From positions 1 through 64,000 of the forward strand of contig NZ_JAQQKX010000010.1 of the NCBI RefSeq assembly GCF_028550415.1: DNA of 64,000 nt, written 5' to 3'. Of the stretch, positions 1-7,823 are shown in pieces. This DNA is from Asticcacaulis aquaticus (lineage in GTDB: Bacteria; Pseudomonadota; Alphaproteobacteria; Caulobacterales; Caulobacteraceae). Positions within the stretch are counted from its first letter, which is position 1; each line of letters starts with the position of its first letter. Position numbers and translations under genes: made by a program. A model generated the notes under the pieces. The model was not told the origin of the DNA, ran no database searches, and was given only the letters and a program-made list of their open reading frames with translations.

Positions 1-440
1 TTGTCTATTAAGAGACCGCATCGACGTCGTGTATTCCAAATCATACTCAGTATCTCAACTGAGCCGCTGGACTACCGCCGCCTGCGTTTCTCTTTCCATA
101 TCTACAATGTCAAGGACCAAACCCGCCGAAGCGGAGGGCGGCTTTTAAAGGAGCCACAAAACCGTGTCAACCTTTTCTTTTTTCTTATCCCCAGCTCCGT
201 AAAGAGCCAATTCAAAGTCAAAAAATCAACCCAAGCCAACTCAACTAAGAGCCAGCCTATTCAGGCCATTTTAAAAGGATGACTGACTGAGCAAACCCTT
301 GTGTGCCTTCGGTTTCAACAACCGCCGGCGGGTGCGCCCCGTCGAGGTGCGGCTTATAGACAATCCTTCAGCGACTCTGCAAGCGCTAATTTTACTTATT
401 TTTGATTTATCCCCCGACTTGCTAAAACGTGCCCCGTCGA
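1..440. other. Intergenic stretch with no supported gene
   Basis: No reading frame here shows a recognisable domain or a convincing ribosome binding site. A 93-codon frame from a TTG at position 1 has a low-complexity, basic composition and is probably spurious. The right end lies downstream of the response regulator that runs leftward from 863, and I see no clear terminator hairpin after its stop. Confidence 0.6.
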
Positions 441-863
441 TCAGGCGGGCAACTGGCCCGTTCCCCCCCAGAAACGCACGATCTGACGCACGGCTTCGGC
501 ATATTTCTGCCCGTCGAAGGGCTTGACCACATAGCAACTGGCAAAGCGTTCGTAACATTCCCGGATATCCGTCGGGGATTCCGACGAGGTGAACATGACC
601 ACCGGAATCGCCCTGAATTCGGGCAGGGCCTTGACCTGGGTCAGGAACATCTTGCCGTCCATGCGCGGCATATTGATGTCGAGCAGGATAAGCTGCGGCG
701 TCGGCACGCCTTCGAAGCGGCCTTCCTTCTTGAGGAACTCCAGGGCCTGCTGGCCGTTATTGGCGACCGACACGCGGCATGGCGGCTCGGCCGTCTTCAG
801 GGCCCGGCGCGTCATTTCGACATCGCCCTCATTATCCTCGACCAGCAGGATCTCCAGCGCCAT
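441..863 (-). CDS. Single-domain response regulator (CheY/Rcp1-like)
   Basis: A stand-alone receiver domain of about 140 residues. The acidic pair E9-D10 is followed by the phospho-acceptor D62 in LLDINMP and the conserved lysine in VVKPF near the C-terminus. There is no output domain, so it probably relays phosphate or acts by protein contact, as in Rcp1-like regulators paired with phytochrome-type kinases. I chose the ATG at 863 because GGGAGG lies just upstream; an upstream in-frame ATG pair at 875-878 is possible. It starts 20 bases after the stop of the kinase gene on the same strand, so the two are probably one operon and this protein is the likely partner of that kinase. Confidence 0.85.
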   Translation of the reverse strand: MALEILLVEDNEGDVEMTRRALKTAEPPCRVSVANNGQQALEFLKKEGRFEGVPTPQLILLDINMPRMDGKMFLTQVKALPEFRAIPVVMFTSSESPTDIRECYERFASCYVVKPFDGQKYAEAVRQIVRFWGGTGQLPA

Positions 864-883
864 CAGACCTCCCATCATTGTGT

Positions 884-2047
884 CTATACGGCCTTTTTGT
901 CTGGTAACGTGAAACTGAAGGTACTCCCCTCGCCCGGCACCGAGGTGAAGGTGATATCGCCGCCATAGAGACGCACGAACTTGCGGCAGGTCGACAGACC
1001 GATACCCGTCCCTGGATATTCGTCCTCGCTGTGCAGCCGCTTGAAGATGGTGAAGATGCGATCCGAATAAAGTGGATCGATGCCTATACCGTTATCCTTC
1101 ACGTCGAACCGGCAGAAGCCCCCCTCATGACGTGCCGACACGTGGATTTCCGGCGTCCGGCGTCCATCCTGGAATTTGAGGGCGTTGCCGATGAGGTTTT
1201 GCAACAGCACACGGATCAGGGTCGGCGAGGTGTGCATGATCGGCAGCCCGCCCGACGTCACCTTCGCCTTGCGGAAGGCGATGGCCTCGGCAAACTCGGC
1301 ACGGACCTCTTCGAAAATCTGCTGGCAGTCGACGGCCTCGATCTGGATATCCTCGCGGCCGACGCGGGAGAAGGTCAGGATATCGCCGATCATCTTGTTC
1401 AGGCGCACGGCATTGTCGCGGATATATTGCAGATAACGCTGGCCGTCCTCGTCCAGTTGATCCGCCGCATCTTCAGCCAGAAAGCCCGCATAGATGTTCA
1501 TCATCCGCACGGGCTCTTTCATGTCGTGCGAACAGACATAGGCGAAACGTTCCAGCTCTTCGTTGGACTGACGCAAGGTCGTATTGAGCTGGAGGATTTC
1601 CTGCCGCTGAAGATAGAGGTCGAGATAGACCTGCACCTTCGATTTGAGGATGTCCGGATTGATCGGTTTGAAGATGTAATCGACCGCGCCGATCGCGGCG
1701 GCTTCGGTGGCGAAGTGATCTTCCTTGGATATCGCGGTGACGAAGATGATCGGCACACCTTGCATCGACGGTCGCGTCTTCATCAGGCGCGCGGTCTCGA
1801 AACCGTCCATGCCGGGCATCTGCACGTCGAGAAGAACGATAGCGAATTCACGCTCCAGCACAAGCGTTAGAGCCGCCTCTCCCGATTCGGCGGTCGTGAT
1901 ATCGGCACCCAGCGGCTTGAGCAGGGCCTCGGTCGCCAGCAGATTCTGCCAGCGGTCGTCAACAATGAGAATGTTGGGCTTGGTCGCGCCGTGCGTTTCC
2001 GGCTTCGCCAAACCGCGGCCCATAGCCGCCGGAGCCAGAACGGTCAT
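884..2047 (-). CDS. Receiver-histidine kinase (REC-HisKA-HATPase)
   Basis: A 387-residue soluble signalling protein with no membrane segment. Residues about 25-140 are a receiver domain (phospho-acceptor D74 in LLDVQMP, lysine K127 in IFKPI). A coiled linker follows, then a dimerisation/phospho-acceptor domain with H174 in CSHDMKEP and a HATPase domain with N-box NLIGNALKF, G1 box DNGIGID and G2 box GTGIGLS. The CSHDMKEPVR H-box resembles those of phytochrome-family kinases. A receiver ahead of the kinase suggests its activity is tuned by an upstream phosphorelay. The stop lies 20 bases before the start of the single-domain response regulator, its likely target. The input signal cannot be told from sequence. 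Confidence 0.88.
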   Translation of the reverse strand: MTVLAPAAMGRGLAKPETHGATKPNILIVDDRWQNLLATEALLKPLGADITTAESGEAALTLVLEREFAIVLLDVQMPGMDGFETARLMKTRPSMQGVPIIFVTAISKEDHFATEAAAIGAVDYIFKPINPDILKSKVQVYLDLYLQRQEILQLNTTLRQSNEELERFAYVCSHDMKEPVRMMNIYAGFLAEDAADQLDEDGQRYLQYIRDNAVRLNKMIGDILTFSRVGREDIQIEAVDCQQIFEEVRAEFAEAIAFRKAKVTSGGLPIMHTSPTLIRVLLQNLIGNALKFQDGRRTPEIHVSARHEGGFCRFDVKDNGIGIDPLYSDRIFTIFKRLHSEDEYPGTGIGLSTCRKFVRLYGGDITFTSVPGEGSTFSFTLPDKKAV

Positions 2048-2254
2048 GGGGTGAGACGCACCCGGTGGGCTGGCCCGACCGCGGATACGGTAAGGTTATA
2101 ATGGACTTCCGGTAAGCACACGTATGATTTCGCCATGCCTGCCTCCTGAATCAATACACCCCTGTACCACAGATATAGACTACGCCCATATATGACGCGA
2201 TACAACTTTTCATAGAAGTCACATTTGAGTTAGGATGTCTTGCTCAGGTCGCCC

Positions 2255-2590
2255 TCAGGCCGCGGCGCCGAAATAAACCTCGATCAGGGCAATCCGCCCG
2301 TCCTCGACGCAAAAACGTTCGACATTATGAAAGGCCGGCTGATCGGGCCATTTGGCCAGATAGCGCACGAAGACTTCGTTGCCGCTGGCGACCATATGGG
2401 TGACCTCGAATCGCTTCACCGTGTCGCCCGGCGGCCAGCACCGTTCGAAATAAGCCCGCTGGTCGATATGGTCGTCATTGGGGCTGGTAAAGGTAAAGGC
2501 TTCCCCCAGCAGGCGCGTGCAGGCCTCACGGTCGCGCGACCGGTACAGGCTCAGATAGCGCCGCACGATATGTAGGGCGGGCTCGGCCAT
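2255..2590 (-). CDS. SnoaL-like / NTF2-like protein
   Basis: A protein of about 111 residues with the pattern of the SnoaL/NTF2-like cone fold: an N-terminal helix (HIVRRYLSLYRSRD), a central FTFTSPNDDHID segment and C-terminal strands ending in GRIALIEVYFG. Members act as small isomerases, hydrolases or ligand-binding proteins, and the substrate here is unknown. The start is either GTG at 2593 or the next codon ATG at 2590, with GGGAG upstream. The stop codon of a 23-codon upstream frame overlaps the GTG, suggesting translational coupling. No neighbour clarifies its role. Confidence 0.7.
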   Translation of the reverse strand: MAEPALHIVRRYLSLYRSRDREACTRLLGEAFTFTSPNDDHIDQRAYFERCWPPGDTVKRFEVTHMVASGNEVFVRYLAKWPDQPAFHNVERFCVEDGRIALIEVYFGAAA

Positions 2591-2592
2591 CA

Positions 2593-2664
2593 CTATCTTA
2601 TCTCCCAGAGCAATATGCGCATCCGGGTGACGCCGCGCTTATAGATCCGACGGCTACGGCCCAT
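2593..2664 (-). CDS. Candidate 23-residue basic leader peptide
   Basis: A short frame encoding a strongly basic peptide (MGRSRRIYKRGVTRMRILL then WEIR) begins at an ATG preceded by a strong GAGGAG. Its TAG overlaps the GTG that can start the SnoaL-like gene. A perfect TATAAT lies about 14 bases before the ATG, which would give a very short untranslated leader. It could be a regulatory upstream frame or a real small protein. Support is limited to spacing and signals, with no family known to me. Confidence 0.35.
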   Translation of the reverse strand: MGRSRRIYKRGVTRMRILLWEIR

Positions 2665-2820
2665 AGCCCTTCTCCTCAATTATAACCCAATTCGACTCTA
2701 TCCCGGTCACAGGTCAGGACGATATTCAAAGCCACCCCTCTGCGGTCAAATGGCGGTAAACGGCTACATCGGAGACTTCATACTGATTTTTTACACCCCC
2801 TCCGGCAAATGACGCGCACC

Positions 2821-2839
2821 GTGAAGGGCAATCCTTCAC
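2821..2839. repeat. Short perfect hairpin ahead of a response regulator gene
   Basis: GTGAAGG and CCTTCAC form a 7-bp stem with a 5-base loop about 45 bases before the ATG at 2884. There is no T-run, so it is not a classical terminator. It could lie in the 5' leader of the downstream gene. Function is unknown. Confidence 0.35.
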
Positions 2840-2883
2840 CGTGGTGGGGCCTCCGTCTTATTTGTGTTTTCAAGAGTTTAGCT

Positions 2884-3309
2884 ATGATCGATTACCAGGA
2901 ACGGCCGAGTGAGAGCGGCCGCAAACCCGGCACACTACGTGTTCTGGTCGTGGACGACAACGAAGCCTCGGCCCTGACGCTCATGTGGGCCGTGGAATCC
3001 TGGGGAGACGAGGTACGCGCCTGTCATGACGGGCGCACGGCGCTGGAACTGGCGCGTGAGTTTCATCCGGATATCGTGCTGCTCGATATCGGTATGCCCG
3101 GCATGGACGGCCTCGAAGTCTGCGCCGCCCTGCGCGCCGATCCGACTACAGCCAATGTCAAGATCATTGCCCAGACCGGCTGGGGCGATACCCGGATGCG
3201 CCAGCGCACCGCCGAGGCCGGCTTTGATCTGCATCTGGTCAAGCCGGTGAATTTCGAAGTGCTGGAGGATATGCTATCGCTGTTCCGCAGCCTGCCCGCC
3301 GGGGGCTAA
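2884..3309 (+). CDS. Single-domain response regulator
   Basis: A receiver domain of 141 residues with the acidic pair in VVDDNE, phospho-acceptor D68 in LLDIGMPGMDG, a TGWG switch segment and K in LVKPVNF. The segment after the receiver is too short for a DNA-binding output domain. This type is often fused or paired with hybrid kinases; the large hybrid kinase at 7.8-11.9 kb is the nearest other kinase, but no link is shown. The frame is open back to 2809, but ATG 2884 fits the domain start much better. A 19-base hairpin precedes it. Confidence 0.85.
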   Translation: MIDYQERPSESGRKPGTLRVLVVDDNEASALTLMWAVESWGDEVRACHDGRTALELAREFHPDIVLLDIGMPGMDGLEVCAALRADPTTANVKIIAQTGWGDTRMRQRTAEAGFDLHLVKPVNFEVLEDMLSLFRSLPAGG

Positions 3310-4069
3310 CCCGGTCGCTACCTTAGCAAATGCGCCCCTGCCCACGCGCAGGAGCCATACGATTTCAATCCATAACGCCACGCCCACACCCCTGCATGCG
3401 ACTCCGATCAGAGGTTGCGCGTTGTTTCCACCCGCGCTCTAAGTTGATCGAATTTGACGCAATTGGTAGAATTTTTATCGGCAAAAAAGTATATTCAGAA
3501 ACTTTTTTACACATCTGTCAAAATAGCATTTGCATATTAAATTATGTTTTAATTGTGATTTCTTAATTACGGCACATTATTCAATAATTCGTACAATATA
3601 GTTTTTATGAAAACAAAAATGAAGAATTAGTTTTATAAAAAAAGCCGCAATTACGCCATTATGCTCAATCAAATCCTGACACAATGAAAAATATTGTGTC
3701 TTTTCCGCCCATTCTGACGGAACAGTGAAGAATTTTTGACAATAACATCGGTATTTACACAAGATCACTTGACTGATCGTTTGTGATCATAAATGCTTAT
3801 GACGCTGATAATTGATGATTGCGCCCTAATGGGAACGCAATACGGGAGTGCGAAACACCGGGGATGCCCCTCAGGGCCTTTTCGAGTGGCAAGTGAAACG
3901 AATGACATCTGATGCTTCCGCGGGGGGCAGCACAGACGGTCTTCATTTCATGCGCCCGACTTCCCGCCTCAGGCCTCAGCCGGCGTCACAAGAACCCCGG
4001 GACCTTTCCTGATGGAAAGCCTCCAGATGGGCGCGCCGTTTCACGAAGTTCGCTCAGGAGTAACGGGAT
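3310..4069. other. AT-rich intergenic region before the TonB receptor
   Basis: This 760-base gap has no supported gene. From about 3460 to 3830 it is much richer in A and T than the rest of the window. It holds a consensus-like TTGACA (3736-3741), nested palindromes at 3763-3802 and an AGGAG ribosome site (4056-4060) for the receptor. It is probably the regulatory region of the receptor, although the palindromes lie about 270 bases before its start. Confidence 0.5.
3763..3802. promoter_or_regulatory. Nested palindromes, candidate operator
   Basis: GATCAC (3763-3768) pairs with GTGATC (3783-3788). Immediately after, TCATAA-ATGC-TTATGA (3787-3802) is a perfect 6-bp inverted repeat with a 4-base centre. 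Such nested symmetry in an AT-rich stretch upstream of the receptor gene suggests regulator binding. The regulator is not identified. Confidence 0.35.
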
Positions 4070-7000
4070 ATGCCATCCGACACGCCCCCCGCCCACAAGA
4101 CCTTTGCCGTGCGCCTCAAGCGCGGCACAGCGCTTTCCGCCATCGCACTGATCGCCGCGACCGCTTTTTCCAGCACCGCCTTCGCGCAGGACGCCACCCC
4201 TGCCGCCGCATCGGCCAATGACGACATTCAGACCGTCGTAGTCACCGGCACGCGTTCGTCGCAGCAATCGGCCATCAACCGCAAGAAGCGCAGCGGCACG
4301 GTGTCGGATTCGATCGTCGCCGAAGATATCGGACAGTTTCCCGACAAAAACGTCGGCGAAGCGCTGGGCCGTGTGACCGGCGTGCAGCTGGCTCGCGATT
4401 TCGGCGAAGGCTCCGGCGTCTCGATCCGCGGGGTCGAGCCGGACCTGAACCGTATCGAAATCAACGGCATGAGCACCCTGTCGACCGCTGGCAATATCAG
4501 CGTTTATGGCGGCGGCGGCCGTTCCAACGACTTCCGCGAACTGGCGTCCGAACTGGTGCAGTCGATCGACGTGTTCAAAGGCTTCACCGCCGACATGACC
4601 GAAGGCGGCGTCGGCGGTACGGTCAGCGTCAAGACACGCAAGCCCCTCGATTTCAGGAAACCCACCTTCTCGATCACCGGCTCGCTGCAGAACCTCGACA
4701 CGGTCGATGGCTGGAAGCCGCGCACCAACTTCTTCGGTGCGACCAAACTGCTCGATGGCAAATTGGGCATTATGGCCAATGTGACCTTCGACAATGTCGA
4801 TACGCGCGGTGACTATCTGCGCAATACGGCGTGGGTGCGTCTGGCCGACTTCGACAATTCGGCAGAAAAGACATCGGCCTATTTCTCGTCGACCGATACG
4901 GCGGCCAATATCGCGGCCTATAACGCCATCACGACCCAGGCCGGGTGTAATACGGCCTATGCCGCCGGGACCCAGCGCAACAACTGCCTGTCGCAGTGGT
5001 ACGACTACAGCCCCCGCGTGGCGCGCTACGGTGTATGGACCCGCAACGATCAGCGGATGTCGGCGGAATTCACGGCGCAATACAGGTTCAGCGACCGTTT
5101 CGACGCCTTCGTCAGCTATAACCGTAACACGCGCGACCAGACCCTGAACGACATCAACTACGGCACGGACTTCACTTCAGTGAACCGCCTGTACAACGTC
5201 ACCTCGGCCACCAATGCCGCCTGCGGTTCGACCGTCCCCAGCGGTTCGACCGTTGTCGACGCCAGCCACAACGTCGTGCAATATACCGTCGGCAACTGCC
5301 TGGCGACGACGGGTCGTGGCGGTTCCAACGCGTTCAGCGTCAGCGCCCGCGACTTCTCGCAGCAAACCAAGAGCGACTATATCAGCTACGGCGCCAACTA
5401 TAAGGGCGACACGCTTCAGGTCGAGTTCCAGGGCTCCAACTCCGAATCGGACGTCCTGACCCAGACCAACAATGTCAGCGTCAGCTACAATGTGCCGGGC
5501 CTTGTCGTGACGCTCGACTCGCGCGGCGCACCGACCTTCACCTTCCCGACCGGCTATAGCCCGAACGACGCCTCGGCGGTCAGCCAGTGGCAGATCCAGT
5601 ACCGTCCGTCGAACGCCAAGTCGAAGGAACAGCAGTATAAGCTCGACTTCGATTACGAGACGAAGTTCCCGGTCCTCAACAAGCTGGAATGGGGTGCCCG
5701 CGCCACCAAGTATGAAACTGGCGGTTACGGCTACGGCGGCTTCCTGCTCAATGCCGGCAGCGACCTGACCTCGGCGACCGACGACACGGTCATCTACACC
5801 AACGCCGTCAACTCGACCGCTACGGTATCAGCGACCCAGACTGCCGATCAGACCGCCGCCGCCGCGGCTGCGGCTGCCTATCAGACCGGCTACTGGTCCT
5901 CGACCGAAACCTGGTCGAAGACCTTCTCGAACAGCGTCTTCAACAGCGCCATGACCGCCTTGCCCGCCGACTTCTACTTCGGCGGCGGTTCGATCGCCAG
6001 CAACTGGCTCTATCCGGACTTCAACAAGGTCGCGCAGTATCTGGATACCTCGCACTTCAATCTGGACAATCTGGAAAACACCACCGGCAATGACGGCAAG
6101 GCCTATTCGCAGATCCCGTATCAGGTCGAGGAAACAACCGAGGCCCAGTACCTGAAGGCCAATTACGCCTTCCCGTTCAACGGTTGGGACGTCAGCGGTA
6201 ACTTCGGCGTGCGCCGCGTCCACACCGAAACTACGGCTTCGGGCACCATCACGCGTCAGGAAATCCGCTACAACGCGGCCAATGTCGCCACGACCTATGT
6301 CGTCGGCAACTCGCAGACCTCGATGACCAAGGATTACACGGTTTATCTGCCGAGCTTCAATATCGGTGTCTGGTTCATCCCGAACGAGCTGTCGGCGCGG
6401 GCCGGTTTCGCCAAGCTGATGGCGCGGCCTCTGGTCAACTATCTGATGCCGTCAGTGACCTGCACCATCAACTATACAAATGACGGCACCGCTGAAGACG
6501 ACGCCGATAGCTGTGTCGGCGGCAACCCGGCGCTCAAGCCGTACCGCGCCGACCAGTACGACCTGTCGTTCGAATGGTATCCGAACCGCGATACCCAGGT
6601 GACTGCCGGTTTCTTCTATAAGGATATCAAGCAGTTCTACGTCTCGTCGCGCGTCAGCGTCGGCAAGATGGACTACTTCGGCGACGGTACGGAATACTAC
6701 GTCCAGACCTATATCAATGGCGACGGTGCCAAGATTTCGGGTATCGAACTGACGGCCAAGACCGCCTTCACCTTCCTGCCGGAAGCGCTGTCGGGCTTCG
6801 GCGCGGACGTCAACTATACCTATCAGGAAGCCAAGGACGTCGGCCTGTACAGCCAGATCGACAATTCGCCCCTGCCCTTCCCCGGTCTGTCGTCGGACAG
6901 CTACAACGCGACCCTGTGGTACGACAAGGGGCAGATCAATGCCCGTCTGGCCTATAACTACCGCTCGAAGTGGCTGGTTAGCGCCGCCGACAGCTACGGT

Positions 7001-7201
7001 CAGCCGCTCTATCGCGACCCGACCGGCTATCTGGACGGCAAGATCACCTGGAAGCCGAAGAACGCCAACGGTCTGTCGCTGTTCGTCGAAGGCAAGAACC
7101 TGACCAAGGAAGAAGAGCTGACCACCGCCGGGGGCACGCGCCTGACGGAGCTGGGCTACTTCGGTCGCCGCTTCTTCGCCGGTTTCACCATCAAGCGGTA
7201 A
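4070..7201 (+). CDS. TonB-dependent receptor (Caulobacter-type, glycan uptake)
   Basis: An outer-membrane active transporter of 1043 residues. It has a signal peptide (hydrophobic core about residues 20-37, cut after STAFA), a TonB box around DDIQTVVVTG (residues about 51-60), a plug domain with GQFPDKNVGEALGRVTGV and VSIRGVEPDLNRIEINGM, then a long beta-barrel ending in an aromatic-rich RRFFAGFTIKR. The plug wording and length match the large receptors typical of Caulobacterales and Xanthomonadales that import plant polysaccharide fragments. Substrate cannot be read from sequence; the surrounding CAZymes suggest a pectin or xylan oligosaccharide. AGGAG lies 9 bases before the ATG. It is monocistronic and followed by a strong terminator. 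Confidence 0.93.
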   Translation: MPSDTPPAHKTFAVRLKRGTALSAIALIAATAFSSTAFAQDATPAAASANDDIQTVVVTGTRSSQQSAINRKKRSGTVSDSIVAEDIGQFPDKNVGEALGRVTGVQLARDFGEGSGVSIRGVEPDLNRIEINGMSTLSTAGNISVYGGGGRSNDFRELASELVQSIDVFKGFTADMTEGGVGGTVSVKTRKPLDFRKPTFSITGSLQNLDTVDGWKPRTNFFGATKLLDGKLGIMANVTFDNVDTRGDYLRNTAWVRLADFDNSAEKTSAYFSSTDTAANIAAYNAITTQAGCNTAYAAGTQRNNCLSQWYDYSPRVARYGVWTRNDQRMSAEFTAQYRFSDRFDAFVSYNRNTRDQTLNDINYGTDFTSVNRLYNVTSATNAACGSTVPSGSTVVDASHNVVQYTVGNCLATTGRGGSNAFSVSARDFSQQTKSDYISYGANYKGDTLQVEFQGSNSESDVLTQTNNVSVSYNVPGLVVTLDSRGAPTFTFPTGYSPNDASAVSQWQIQYRPSNAKSKEQQYKLDFDYETKFPVLNKLEWGARATKYETGGYGYGGFLLNAGSDLTSATDDTVIYTNAVNSTATVSATQTADQTAAAAAAAAYQTGYWSSTETWSKTFSNSVFNSAMTALPADFYFGGGSIASNWLYPDFNKVAQYLDTSHFNLDNLENTTGNDGKAYSQIPYQVEETTEAQYLKANYAFPFNGWDVSGNFGVRRVHTETTASGTITRQEIRYNAANVATTYVVGNSQTSMTKDYTVYLPSFNIGVWFIPNELSARAGFAKLMARPLVNYLMPSVTCTINYTNDGTAEDDADSCVGGNPALKPYRADQYDLSFEWYPNRDTQVTAGFFYKDIKQFYVSSRVSVGKMDYFGDGTEYYVQTYINGDGAKISGIELTAKTAFTFLPEALSGFGADVNYTYQEAKDVGLYSQIDNSPLPFPGLSSDSYNATLWYDKGQINARLAYNYRSKWLVSAADSYGQPLYRDPTGYLDGKITWKPKNANGLSLFVEGKNLTKEEELTTAGGTRLTELGYFGRRFFAGFTIKR

Positions 7202-7233
7202 GCCGCGCTTAAACCTTTCCTCCCTGAAACTTA

Positions 7234-7265
7234 CGCTGCCAGCCTCAAAGCTGGCGGCGTTTTTT
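7234..7265 (+). terminator. Rho-independent terminator of the TonB receptor gene
   Basis: CGCTGCCAGC and GCTGGCGGCG form a 10-bp stem (one G-T type mismatch) with a CTCAAA loop, followed by six T. It sits 33 bases after the receptor stop and abuts the stop of the GNAT gene on the opposite strand. Confidence 0.85.
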
Positions 7266-7782
7266 CATTCGAGGCGCTTCCAGTAGATCAGCGTCCCGGT
7301 GAGGCCACCATGCGGTTTCAGCGCGAAATCGGGAATCAGGCCGGTCAGTTGATAACCCAGCTTCTCGTACATCCCCGCCGCCCCTTCGTCCTCGGCGGTA
7401 TCGAGCACCAGCAGCCAGCGGTTCGCCCTGAGCGCCTCGGCTTCCGCAGCGCGCAAAACAGCGGTGGCCGCCCCGCGTCCACGATAAGCGGGGTGCGTCA
7501 TCATCTTGGCAATATCGGCGCGGTGCGGCTGATTGGGCTCCTGCGCCAGAGCCAGCGTAACCGTCGAGATCAAGCGGCCGTCATCGAAGGCGCCGAAGAC
7601 CACCCGCTCACCGCGTTCCGCCGCCGACAGCGACCCACGCCAGTAGGCTCTTCGGCCTGCGCCAAAGGCAGGGGGTGCATGAAGCTGATCGAGCCGCCAT
7701 GAGCCACGACCTCGACGATCAGGTGGCTCAAGGCGTCGAGGTCGGCAAGGCCGAGCGGGCGAATGGCGAACGATGGAGACAT
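7265..7782 (-). pseudogene. GNAT acetyltransferase interrupted by a frameshift
   Basis: Two reading frames together make one GNAT-family acetyltransferase. The N-terminal part (from ATG 7782: MSPSFAIRPLGLADLDALSH) runs to about 7650. The C-terminal part continues in another frame with YWRGSLSAERGERVVFGAFD and the acetyl-CoA-binding motif HPAYRGRGAATAVL. At 7647-7654 (minus strand GAAGAGCC) two extra bases, probably a GA duplication, break the frame between QAE and YWRG. Removing them restores a single protein of about 170 residues. It is either a recent pseudogene or an assembly error. A restart at the GTG/ATG near 7603 would give a truncated protein lacking the first strands. Confidence 0.75.
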
Positions 7783-7823
7783 GACCGCATCATATGCGCC
7801 GGGCACGGACTGGCAAGGCCGGT

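Noticed and set aside
1-282. A 93-codon frame from TTG at the window edge
   Set aside because: It has no domain, a low-complexity composition and no visible upstream signals.
3577-3768. A 63-codon minus-strand frame in the AT-rich gap
   Set aside because: It is Lys, Phe and Cys rich as expected from random AT-rich DNA, with no ribosome site and no neighbours.
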